A DNA stretch of 40,074 nucleotides, taken from NCBI RefSeq assembly GCF_001043955.1, contig NZ_LABZ01000063.1:1-40074 (forward strand). Reading direction: 5' to 3'. Both the position numbers and the translations under genes were made by a program. This document shows, one piece after another, positions 33,545 through 40,074 of the stretch; position 1 is the stretch's first letter; each line of letters begins with the position of its first letter. This DNA comes from Methylobacterium tarhaniae (GTDB taxonomy: Bacteria; Pseudomonadota; Alphaproteobacteria; Rhizobiales; Beijerinckiaceae). Below the pieces are notes generated by a model. The model saw only the letters and a program-made list of their open reading frames with translations. It was not told the origin of the DNA and ran no database searches.

Positions 33545-35047
33545 TCAGTCGGCCTCGGCGAGGATCGCCATCCGGCGCGGCGAGGCGACCGCGAGGTCGG
33601 TCAGCGGGGTCGGGTAGTCGCCGGTGAAGCAATGGTCGGTGTATTGCGGGCAGGACGCGTCGCGGCCTTCCTCGCCCATCGCCCGATAGAGCCCCTCGAT
33701 CGACAGGAAGGCGAGGGAATCGGCGCCGATATACTGCCGCATGCTCTCGAGATCGTGGGTGGCGGCGAGCAGCTTCTCCTTCTCCGGCGTGTCGATGCCG
33801 TAGAAGTCCGGGTGGGTGATCGGCGGCGAGGCGATGCGGAAATGCACCTCGCGGGCCCCGGCCTCGCGCATCATCCGGACGATCTTCACCGAGGTGGTGC
33901 CGCGCACCAGGCTGTCGTCGACCAGCACGATGCGCTTGCCCTCGACTGCCGCGCGGTTGGCCGAATGCTTCATCCGCACGCCGAGCTCGCGCACCGACTG
34001 GGTCGGCTGGATGAAGGTGCGGCCGACATAGTGGTTGCGGATGATGCCGAGCTCGTAGGGCAGCCCGGTCTGCTGGGCGTAGCCGAGCGCCGCCGGCACG
34101 CCGGAATCCGGCACCGGGATGACGATGTCGGCCTCGGCCGGCGATTCCTTCGCCAGCTCGACGCCGATATTCTTGCGCACGGAATAGACGCTCTTGCCGT
34201 TCACGATCGAATCGGGGCGGGCGAAGTAGATGTACTCGAAGATGCAGGGGCGCAACGGTTGCGCCCGGGCGAAGCGGATCGACTCGATGCCGTCTTCCGA
34301 GATCACCACCATCTCGCCGTTGTCGACGTCGCGCACGAAGCGGGCGCCGATGATGTCGAGGGCGCAGGTCTCGGAGGCGAGGATGTAGCGGCCGTCCAGC
34401 TCGCCCAGCACCAGCGGGCGGATGCCGAGCGGGTCGCGGGCGCCGATCAGCTTCTTGTTCGTCATCATCACGAGGGCGTAGGCGCCCTCGATCTGGCGCA
34501 GCGCGTCCATCACCCGGTCGACGATGCGCACGTGGCGCGAGCGGGCGACGAGGTGGAGGATCGCCTCGGTGTCGGAGGTCGACTGGCAGATGGCGCCGTC
34601 GCGCACGAGCTGGCGGCGCAGCAGGAGGCCATTGGTCAGGTTGCCGTTATGGGCGACCGAGAGGCCGCCGGTCTCCAGCTCGGCGAAGAGCGGCTGCACG
34701 TTACGCAGGATCGTCTCGCCGGTGGTCGAGTAGCGGACGTGGCCGATCGCGGTCTCGCCCTTCAGCCGCTCGATCGTGGCGAGGTCCGAGAACGAATCGC
34801 CGACAAGGCCCATCCGGCGCTCGGAGTGGAAGACCCGGCCGTCGAACGACACGATGCCGGCCGCCTCCTGGCCGCGATGCTGCAGGGCGTGGAGGCCGAG
34901 CGCCACGATCGCCGCGGCATCCGGATGGCCGTAGATGCCGAAGACCCCGCATTCCTCGCGCAGGGTATCGCCGTCGAGGTCGAGATCGCCGCCGGACGCC
35001 TCGCTCGCCCCGGGGGCTCCCCGGAAGGTTTCGCTGCGTGCTGACAT
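33545..35047 (-). CDS. purF: Amidophosphoribosyltransferase
   Basis: A 500-residue PurF, which makes phosphoribosylamine from PRPP and glutamine, the first step of purine synthesis. The N-terminal propeptide (~32 residues) is followed by the Ntn nucleophile Cys33 (EECGVFGIYGH), then HNGNLTN, and the PRPP-binding loop VLVDDSLVRGTTS in the C-terminal domain. IPVPDSGVP and NHYVGRTFIQP are also typical. ATG 35047 has AGGGG upstream; an ATG at 35074 is less likely. The gene order radA-cvpA-purF-SDR is characteristic of Hyphomicrobiales. A hairpin separates it from cvpA, so it probably has its own promoter in 35048-35255, where I see no clear motif. Confidence 0.97.
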   Translation of the reverse strand: MSARSETFRGAPGASEASGGDLDLDGDTLREECGVFGIYGHPDAAAIVALGLHALQHRGQEAAGIVSFDGRVFHSERRMGLVGDSFSDLATIERLKGETAIGHVRYSTTGETILRNVQPLFAELETGGLSVAHNGNLTNGLLLRRQLVRDGAICQSTSDTEAILHLVARSRHVRIVDRVMDALRQIEGAYALVMMTNKKLIGARDPLGIRPLVLGELDGRYILASETCALDIIGARFVRDVDNGEMVVISEDGIESIRFARAQPLRPCIFEYIYFARPDSIVNGKSVYSVRKNIGVELAKESPAEADIVIPVPDSGVPAALGYAQQTGLPYELGIIRNHYVGRTFIQPTQSVRELGVRMKHSANRAAVEGKRIVLVDDSLVRGTTSVKIVRMMREAGAREVHFRIASPPITHPDFYGIDTPEKEKLLAATHDLESMRQYIGADSLAFLSIEGLYRAMGEEGRDASCPQYTDHCFTGDYPTPLTDLAVASPRRMAILAEAD

Positions 35048-35255
35048 GATGAGAAGCCCCTGGTGGCCGGTCACCGCACGGCCTCGCCTCGCCGACCCCG
35101 CGCACCGAAACGTCCGCGCGCGGGCCTGATTCGCCTGAACGAAGCAGGTTCCAGGCCGCTGTGGCCCGAAATTTCGCCTCGCGCCGGCTATGTAATCGCT
35201 GCCGTCGACGGAACCAAGGCGTCAAACGTGTGTTGCGCGGCTTACCTCGCATGCA

Positions 35256-35278
35256 AAGGGCGCCGGTCGGGCGCCCTT
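35256..35278 (-). terminator. Terminator-like hairpin after cvpA
   Basis: Arms AAGGGCGCC (35256-35264) and GGCGCCCTT (35270-35278) are perfect complements with a 5-base loop, 34 bases after the cvpA stop on the minus strand, followed by TTTGCAT. The T-run is weak, so read-through into purF is possible. Confidence 0.55.
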
Positions 35279-35311
35279 GCATCGTCGGGATCAGCGATTT
35301 TCGTGGCCGCG

Positions 35312-35905
35312 TCAGCGGCGCGGGCTGGCATCGGTGCGGCGCTGGGGCGGGGCGTCGGCCTCGGCCGGAGCGTCGGTGCCGGGCTCGCCCTCGGGCTTGG
35401 GCTTGCGGAACTGCTTGAGCAGGCCCTCCGGGTTGTCCGGCAGCATCGCCACGAGCTTCTGGCCGCTATTCTCCAGGATCTCGCGGCTGCGCGCCTGCTG
35501 GGCCCAGTCCGGCACCTTGCCCTGCACCAGCCAGGCCAGGAACACCCAGCCGATGACGCAGATCAGGAAGCCGCGGGCCGCCCCGAAGGCGAGGCCGAGG
35601 CTGCGGTCGACCGCGCCGATGCGCGAATCGAGGATCAGGTCCGAGATCTTCACGGTGATCACCGAGACCACCAGCAAGGTCACGAGGAAGATCGCGGCGA
35701 TCGAGACCACCAGCGAGACGGTGTCGCTGGAGACGTGCTGCTTCACGGTCGGCAGCAGCAGCGGGTGCAGGTACCAGGCGAGGCCGGCCGCCGCGACCCA
35801 GGCCACGATCGCCAGCACCTCGCGGGTGAAGCCCCGCACCGCCGCGAGCAACGCGGAGATGACGACGACACCCAGCACGACGAGATCGAGAACGGAGAAC
35901 GGCAT
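35312..35905 (-). CDS. cvpA: CvpA family membrane protein
   Basis: A 197-residue protein with four hydrophobic helices in the first ~140 residues (MPFSVLDLVVLGVVVISALL; VLAIVAWVAAAGLAWYL; VVSIAAIFLVTLLVVSV; ARGFLICVIGWVFLAWL) and a charged tail. The helix 1 to GFTREVLAIVAW segment is the CvpA/colicin V production pattern. The cellular role is unclear; it is needed for envelope robustness in some bacteria. The Pro/Glu-rich tail (GEPGTDAPAEADAPPQ) is disordered. ATG 35905 begins the first helix. It lies between radA and purF, as in many relatives. Confidence 0.9.
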   Translation of the reverse strand: MPFSVLDLVVLGVVVISALLAAVRGFTREVLAIVAWVAAAGLAWYLHPLLLPTVKQHVSSDTVSLVVSIAAIFLVTLLVVSVITVKISDLILDSRIGAVDRSLGLAFGAARGFLICVIGWVFLAWLVQGKVPDWAQQARSREILENSGQKLVAMLPDNPEGLLKQFRKPKPEGEPGTDAPAEADAPPQRRTDASPRR

Positions 35906-36021
35906 CGGCAGGAACGGTTCGGGGGCGGTAGCGTTGCCTCGGGGTCGCGGCTGCCCTGACCGCCCGGGTTGTATACGCTGCCGGATCAGATCCGTCACCC
36001 TCGCGCTGACGGGCCGCCGTC

Positions 36022-37476
36022 TCAGGCGTCCTCGTCGTCGTAGGCCGGCATCCGCTGCGGCTGGCGCCGCCCGCCCCGGGCCGGCTTGCCGTTGGCGGCG
36101 ACACCCGCCACCAGGTCGGCGATGTGGCGCAGGCTCTCGGCCGGAAACCCGGTCCCGGACCCGTCGCGGCCGGCCCCCTCGCGGCCCTGCGGCATCAGGG
36201 CCTTGGCGAAGCCGAGCTTCTGCGCCTCCTTCAGCCGCGCCGGCGCCTGCGCCACCGGGCGGATCGCCCCCGACAGGCCGACCTCGCCGAAATACACCGC
36301 GTCGGACGGCAACGCCGCGCCCGACAGCGAGGAGACGAGCGCCGCCGCCACCGCGAGGTCGGCGGCGGGCTCGCTGATGCGCAAGCCCCCGGCGACGTTG
36401 AGGTAGACGTCGTGGCCGCCCAGCCGGATGCCGCCATGGGCCTCCAGCACCGCCAGCACCATCGACAGGCGGTTGGGATCCCAGCCGACCACCGCGCGTC
36501 GCGGCATGCCGAGTGCGGACGGCGCCACCAGGGCCTGGATCTCGACGAGGAGAGGCCGGGTGCCCTCCATGCCGGCGAAGACCGCGGTGCCCGGTGCCGC
36601 GAGGTCGCGCCCGGCGAGGAACAGGGCCGAGGGGTTCGGCACCTCGGCCAGGCCCCCGTCGGTCATCTCGAACACCCCGATCTCGTCGGTCGGGCCGAAG
36701 CGGTTCTTCACCGCCCGCAAGATGCGGAAATGGTGGCCCTGGTCGCCCTCGAAGGAGGCGACCGCGTCGACCATGTGCTCGACCACGCGGGGGCCGGCGA
36801 TCTGCCCATCCTTGGTGACGTGGCCGACCAGGATCACGGCGGTGCCGGAGGTCTTGGCGAAGCGGATCAGGCTCTGGGCCGAGCCGCGCACCTGGGTCAC
36901 CGTGCCGGGAGCCGATTCCACCGTCTCGGTCCACATCGTCTGGATCGAATCGATGATGGCGAGGGCCGGCGGCCGGCCCTGGCTCAAGGTCGCGATGATG
37001 TCCTCGACATTGGTCTCGGCGGCGAGTTCGACGGGAGCGCTCGCGAGACCCAGCCGCTCGGCGCGCAGCCGCACCTGGCCCACCGCCTCCTCGCCCGAGA
37101 TGTAGGCGACGCGCTCGCCGCGCTTCGCCAGCGCGGCGGAGGCCTGCATCAGCAGGGTCGACTTGCCGATGCCGGGATCGCCCCCGAGCAGGATCACCGA
37201 GCCGCGCACGAAGCCGCCGCCGGTCACCCGATCGAGCTCGGCGATGCCCGACGAGGTGCGCGGCGCCTCCTTGACCTCGCCGGTGAGGCCTTCGAGGGGG
37301 AAGATCCGGCCCCGGGCCCGGCTCGGCCGGGTCGCGACCGGGCCGGAGACCGGGCTTCCCGCGCCGGTCTCCTCGACGATCGTGTTCCAGCCGTTGCAGG
37401 CCTCGCAGCGCCCGCGCCAGCGGTTATAGACCGCGCCGCAGGACTGGCAGGCGAAGGTCTGGTGGTTCTTCGCCAT
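36022..37476 (-). CDS. radA: DNA repair protein RadA
   Basis: A 484-residue RadA (Sms). The N-terminal zinc finger has two CxxC pairs (CQSCG, CEACN), the RecA-like ATPase has Walker A GGDPGIGKST near 98, the RadA-specific KNRFG motif follows, and the C-terminal Lon-like domain includes DVYLNVAGGLRISEPAADLA. RadA processes recombination intermediates with RecA. The C-terminus carries an Arg/Gly/Asp tail (KPARGGRRQPQ, DDEDA). Start ATG 37476; the longer frame to 37557 adds non-family residues. The 3' neighbour is cvpA, 116 bases away. Confidence 0.96.
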   Translation of the reverse strand: MAKNHQTFACQSCGAVYNRWRGRCEACNGWNTIVEETGAGSPVSGPVATRPSRARGRIFPLEGLTGEVKEAPRTSSGIAELDRVTGGGFVRGSVILLGGDPGIGKSTLLMQASAALAKRGERVAYISGEEAVGQVRLRAERLGLASAPVELAAETNVEDIIATLSQGRPPALAIIDSIQTMWTETVESAPGTVTQVRGSAQSLIRFAKTSGTAVILVGHVTKDGQIAGPRVVEHMVDAVASFEGDQGHHFRILRAVKNRFGPTDEIGVFEMTDGGLAEVPNPSALFLAGRDLAAPGTAVFAGMEGTRPLLVEIQALVAPSALGMPRRAVVGWDPNRLSMVLAVLEAHGGIRLGGHDVYLNVAGGLRISEPAADLAVAAALVSSLSGAALPSDAVYFGEVGLSGAIRPVAQAPARLKEAQKLGFAKALMPQGREGAGRDGSGTGFPAESLRHIADLVAGVAANGKPARGGRRQPQRMPAYDDEDA

Positions 37477-37651
37477 CGGCGGCGGATCTCCGGATCGGGG
37501 CCGCGCGCCGGCAGCCTCACGTGTTCCTGATATGTCCCGAGGCGGACGGCGTTGCAACCGCGCCCCGCGACAGTTCCGAAACGAGGCTGCCGCGCTGGCG
37601 TCCCAATCCCCCGCGACAGCTCGGCCCTCCGACGTGAAGGACGTGCACCCG

Positions 37652-38212
37652 ATGTCCCGGCCCGGCCGCGGTTACACCTATGACCGCCTCCAGCGCGGTT
37701 TCCACTGGCTCATGGCGGCCCTGATCGTGGCGGCGCTGGCCTTAGGGATCTATGCCGCCTGGCAGGTGCCCGGCACCTCGCCGCGGCGCGAGCTCCTCGA
37801 CATCCACAAGTCCCTCGGCCTGACGGTGCTGCTGCTCCTGCCGCTGCGCTTCGCCTACCGGCTCGTCGCCGGCGAGCCGGCCTATCGCTCAGCCCCCTCC
37901 CGCCAGGCCCACATCGCCGCGACGCTGGCGCATCTCACGCTCTACGCCCTGATGCTGCTCCTGCCGGTCAGCGGCTACGTCTACTCGGCGGCGGGCGGCT
38001 ACGGCCTGCCGTGGTTCGGCGTGGTCTCCTTCCCGCGCCTCGTCCCGGTCGACAAGGCGTTGTCGCAGGCGGGCTACGGCGCCCATTACTGGATCGCCTG
38101 GGGCCTCGGGATCGTGCTCGGCCTGCACATCCTCGCGGTCGCCTGGCACGCCTGGATCCGCCGCGACGAGGTGCTGGGGCGGATGTGGCCACGCAGGATG
38201 GCCGGGGGGTGA
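37652..38212 (+). CDS. Cytochrome b561-type membrane protein
   Basis: A 186-residue di-heme cytochrome b561 with four helices. Candidate heme ligands are in RGFHWLMA (near 17), DIHKSLG, and GLHILAVAWH near the C-terminus, plus HLTLYA. These proteins move electrons across or within the inner membrane, with quinol, superoxide or a partner protein. ATG 37652 begins MSRPGRGYTYDRLQRG, leading directly to the first helix; ATG 37532 adds 40 residues without membrane character. It is divergent from radA and followed by a GC-rich hairpin region. Its partner is not evident, and a fused or neighbouring periplasmic protein is absent. Confidence 0.9.
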   Translation: MSRPGRGYTYDRLQRGFHWLMAALIVAALALGIYAAWQVPGTSPRRELLDIHKSLGLTVLLLLPLRFAYRLVAGEPAYRSAPSRQAHIAATLAHLTLYALMLLLPVSGYVYSAAGGYGLPWFGVVSFPRLVPVDKALSQAGYGAHYWIAWGLGIVLGLHILAVAWHAWIRRDEVLGRMWPRRMAGG

Positions 38213-38257
38213 GGCGTGTTCGGCGTGATATGATTCGGTACGAAATAAAGCACGACT

Positions 38258-38293
38258 GTTCTCCTCTCCCGGCCCGCGGAGAGAGGAGAGAAC
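38258..38293. repeat. GC-rich intergenic hairpin, copy 4
   Basis: GTTCTCCTCTC at 38258-38268 and GAGAGGAGAGAAC at 38281-38293 pair with a two-base bulge. The loop side shares CCTCTCCCGGCCCGC with copy 3 exactly (38263-38277 against 21662-21676). It lies between the cytochrome b561 stop and the convergent TetR stop, a place where it could end both transcripts. Confidence 0.55.
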
Positions 38294-38307
38294 CCGCGCC
38301 AGATCCG

Positions 38308-38868
38308 TCAGGCACAGGCTGAGAAGGCATTCCCCACCAACGCCCCGACCCGCTCCGTCGCCAGGGCCTCGTCGAACAGGATCCGGTAGATGATCGGCGC
38401 GATGACCCGGTCGAGGATCATGTCGATCTCCGGAAACGCCTCGCCGCGCGCCACGGCGCGCTCCGCGATGACCGCGACCTGCTGCCGGGCATAGCCGCAG
38501 CAGCGCCGGGGGCCGGTCTCGCCCTCGGCGGCGAGCACGTCGCGGATCATCTCGCGGCCGATCCCGGAGGCCATCTCCTCGGCATATTGCTCGGCCCAGG
38601 CCAGGAGGTCGCCGCGGCCGCTGCCGGTCTCGACCGGCACCATGTCCGGCCGCAGCCGCTCGACCGCGACATCGGCCAGAAGCTCGTTCAGCTCGCCCCA
38701 GCGCCGGTAGATCGTCGAGGGCGTGACCCCGGCCTCCGCGGCGATCAGCGGGATCGTCACCGCGGCGCGGTCCATCCGGGAGAGGAGGTCCCGCGTGGCC
38801 CGGTGGACCGAGGCCTGGACCCGCGCGCTTCGCCCGCCCGGACGCGGTCCTCCCTCCCTCTCCGCCAT
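38308..38868 (-). CDS. TetR family transcriptional regulator
   Basis: A 186-residue TetR repressor. The HTH is near residues 25-55 (IPLIAAEAGVTPSTIYRRWG), and the C-terminal half is a TetR_C-type ligand and dimer domain (IGREMIRDVLAAEGE, ILDRVIAPIIYRILFDEALA). Start ATG 38868 has GGAGGAG 7 bases upstream; the GTG at 38874 is too close to it. It is divergent from the MFS transporter gene, with paired operators between them, the usual arrangement for a repressor of its own gene and the pump. The inducer is probably a pump substrate. Confidence 0.92.
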   Translation of the reverse strand: MAEREGGPRPGGRSARVQASVHRATRDLLSRMDRAAVTIPLIAAEAGVTPSTIYRRWGELNELLADVAVERLRPDMVPVETGSGRGDLLAWAEQYAEEMASGIGREMIRDVLAAEGETGPRRCCGYARQQVAVIAERAVARGEAFPEIDMILDRVIAPIIYRILFDEALATERVGALVGNAFSACA

Positions 38869-38883
38869 CACCACACTCCTCCA

Positions 38884-38947
38884 AACGCAAAGAATTTGCT
38901 TTTAGCGCGCCGCGGCGCTAATCCTTAACGCAACGGATTTGCTTTAG
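38884..38947. promoter_or_regulatory. Double operator between tetR and the MFS gene
   Basis: AACGCAAAGAATTTGCTTT (38884-38902) and AACGCAACGGATTTGCTTT (38927-38945) are near-identical direct copies 43 bases apart, each with an internal inverted pair GCAA...TTTGC. Between them lies TTAGCGC-N6-GCGCTAA (38902-38921), a perfect seven-base inverted repeat. The first copy overlaps the tetR leader, and the second lies 13 bases before the MFS ATG. The layout fits two TetR-dimer sites four helical turns apart. Confidence 0.7.
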
Positions 38948-38957
38948 GGACACGGCG

Positions 38958-40074
38958 ATGCGCACAGGTCAAGGATCCCGGCGGGCCGACCCGCTCGTCG
39001 TCCACGCCGTGACGCTCGGGGCGTTCTTCGCTGCCGCGGCGGCCCCGACGCCGCTTTACCGGGTCTATCAGGAGACCCTGACGCTCTCGCCGGTCTTCGT
39101 CACCCTGGTCTTCGCGGTCTACGCCGTGGCCCTGCTCAAGGCGCTGCTCGTCGCCGGCTCGCTCTCCGACCATCTCGGACGCCGGCCGGTCATCGCCGGG
39201 GCCTTGTGGCTCGAGGCCGCGGCGATGGGCCTCTTCCTGCTGGTGGGCCAGGGGGCCGTCTGGCTCGTCGTCGCCCGGATCGTCCAGGGGCTCGCCACCG
39301 GCATCGCCGCCGCCTCCCTGGGCGCCGCCCTCGTCGATGTCGACCGCGCCCGCGGCCCGATCGTCAACGCGGTTGCGCCGCTGGCCGGCATGGCGGTCGG
39401 GGCGCTCGGCACCAGCGCGCTGATCCAGTACGCCCCGCTGCCGCTGCACCTCGTCTACGGCCTGCTCCTCTGCACCTTCGCCGGGCTGGCCCTCGCGGTG
39501 TGGCGCATCCCCGAGAGCGCAGCGACGCGGCCGGGGGCACTGGCCTCGCTCCGGCCCCGCATGGCCGTCCCGCCCCGGATCCGGCGGCCCCTCGCCCTGG
39601 TGAGCCCGATCAACATCGCCAACTGGACGCTCGGCGGCTTCTACCTCTCGCTGGTGCCCTCGGTGGTGGCGGCGGCCACCGGCAGCCGCGCGCCGCTCAC
39701 CGGCGGCGCCGTCGTCACCGCCCTGATGGTGGCCGGCGCGGTCTCGGTGCTCCTGCGCCGCACGGCGCCGCCGTGGGAGAACCTCACCTTCGGGGTGCTC
39801 GCCACCGCGCTCGGCGTCGTCGGGGTCGTCGCCGGGATCCACGCGGCCAGCGTGCCGCTGCTGATCCTCGCCACCCTCGTCACCGGCTGCGGCTTCGGCC
39901 CCAGCTTCCTCGGCTGCCTCGGCACAATCATGCCGCTGGCCGAGCCCGACGAGCGCGCCGGGCTGCTCGCCGCCTTCTACGTCCAGAGCTACCTCGCCTT
40001 CAGCCTGCCGGCCGTCGGCGCCGGCTTCCTCGCCCACGCCCTCGGCTACGCCGCGACGGCCGACCTCTATGCGG
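38958..40074 (+). CDS. MFS transporter, partial (runs off the window)
   Basis: ATG 38958 begins MRTGQGSRRADPLVVHAVTL. The frame is open to the window end, 372 codons, with about ten membrane helices so far. The helix 2-3 loop carries the MFS motif A-like SLSDHLGRRPVIAGAL (near 71-86), and the next helices include RIVQGLATGIAAA. Drug/H+ antiporters of 12 helices are about 400 residues, so only the last ~30-50 residues are missing. Its control by the divergent TetR suggests an efflux pump for a toxic compound. Substrate unknown. Confidence 0.88.
   Translation, partial: MRTGQGSRRADPLVVHAVTLGAFFAAAAAPTPLYRVYQETLTLSPVFVTLVFAVYAVALLKALLVAGSLSDHLGRRPVIAGALWLEAAAMGLFLLVGQGAVWLVVARIVQGLATGIAAASLGAALVDVDRARGPIVNAVAPLAGMAVGALGTSALIQYAPLPLHLVYGLLLCTFAGLALAVWRIPESAATRPGALASLRPRMAVPPRIRRPLALVSPINIANWTLGGFYLSLVPSVVAAATGSRAPLTGGAVVTALMVAGAVSVLLRRTAPPWENLTFGVLATALGVVGVVAGIHAASVPLLILATLVTGCGFGPSFLGCLGTIMPLAEPDERAGLLAAFYVQSYLAFSLPAVGAGFLAHALGYAATADLYA

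Overview
The window is about 40 kb of GC-rich DNA with strong third-position GC bias. It looks like a chromosomal segment from an alphaproteobacterium of the Hyphomicrobiales, most likely a Methylobacterium or Methylorubrum relative. The reasons are the radA-cvpA-purF-SDR order, a NepR-type anti-sigma factor, a sigma-EcfG-type promoter, a dispersed Rhizobiales hairpin repeat at 26384-26486, and the style of the chemoreceptors and GGDEF-EAL protein. The assignment is an inference from gene families, not from a marker gene. I see no rRNA, tRNA, CRISPR array, prophage or insertion sequence.

Layout. 1-760: an AlkX/YcaQ-type DNA glycosylase gene is broken. Its 5' part lies on the minus strand, its next exon-like stretch reads on the plus strand, and a perfect 35-bp inverted repeat sits at the break. 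765-8173: ilvD, a small secreted protein, an ABC exporter, a DUF2254 membrane protein, an orphan NepR paralogue, a secreted phospholipase A2-like protein with a sigma-EcfG promoter, and an SDR. 8366-9750: small proteins and an SDR remnant reduced to its two ends. 9491-16701: a catabolic-looking locus with an IclR regulator, a periplasmic binding protein, an ADP-forming acyl-CoA synthetase, an MFE-2-like dehydrogenase, and a thiolase-fold protein lacking the nucleophilic Cys paired with a DUF35 zinc-ribbon/OB protein. 16986-21539: a membrane chemoreceptor, a cytoplasmic globin-coupled-type chemoreceptor and a LysR regulator. 21740-26386: a Tat-exported bicupin, a small EamA protein, a secreted Asp-box protein, an NnrU-like protein and a YfgM-like TPR protein. 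26587-28132: der and a small protein. 28688-29754: decayed genes, namely a chemoreceptor without its signalling domain and a LysR tail. 29755-37476: a DHFR, a PAS-GGDEF-EAL protein, an SDR, purF, cvpA and radA. 37652-40074: cytochrome b561, and a TetR regulator divergent from an MFS transporter that runs off the end.

How genes work together. The 10514-16701 set is the best candidate for an undescribed pathway. An acid would be bound outside the membrane, activated to a CoA thioester, oxidised at the beta carbon, and cleaved by a thiolase-fold/DUF35 pair that may act as a retro-aldolase rather than a Claisen thiolase. The nepR-paralogue/phospholipase-like pair ties a secreted lipase-like protein to the general stress response. 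Several genes here (9280, 28688, 29536, and possibly the left edge) keep both ends but have lost their middles, so the segment has an unusual number of internal deletions or rearrangements.
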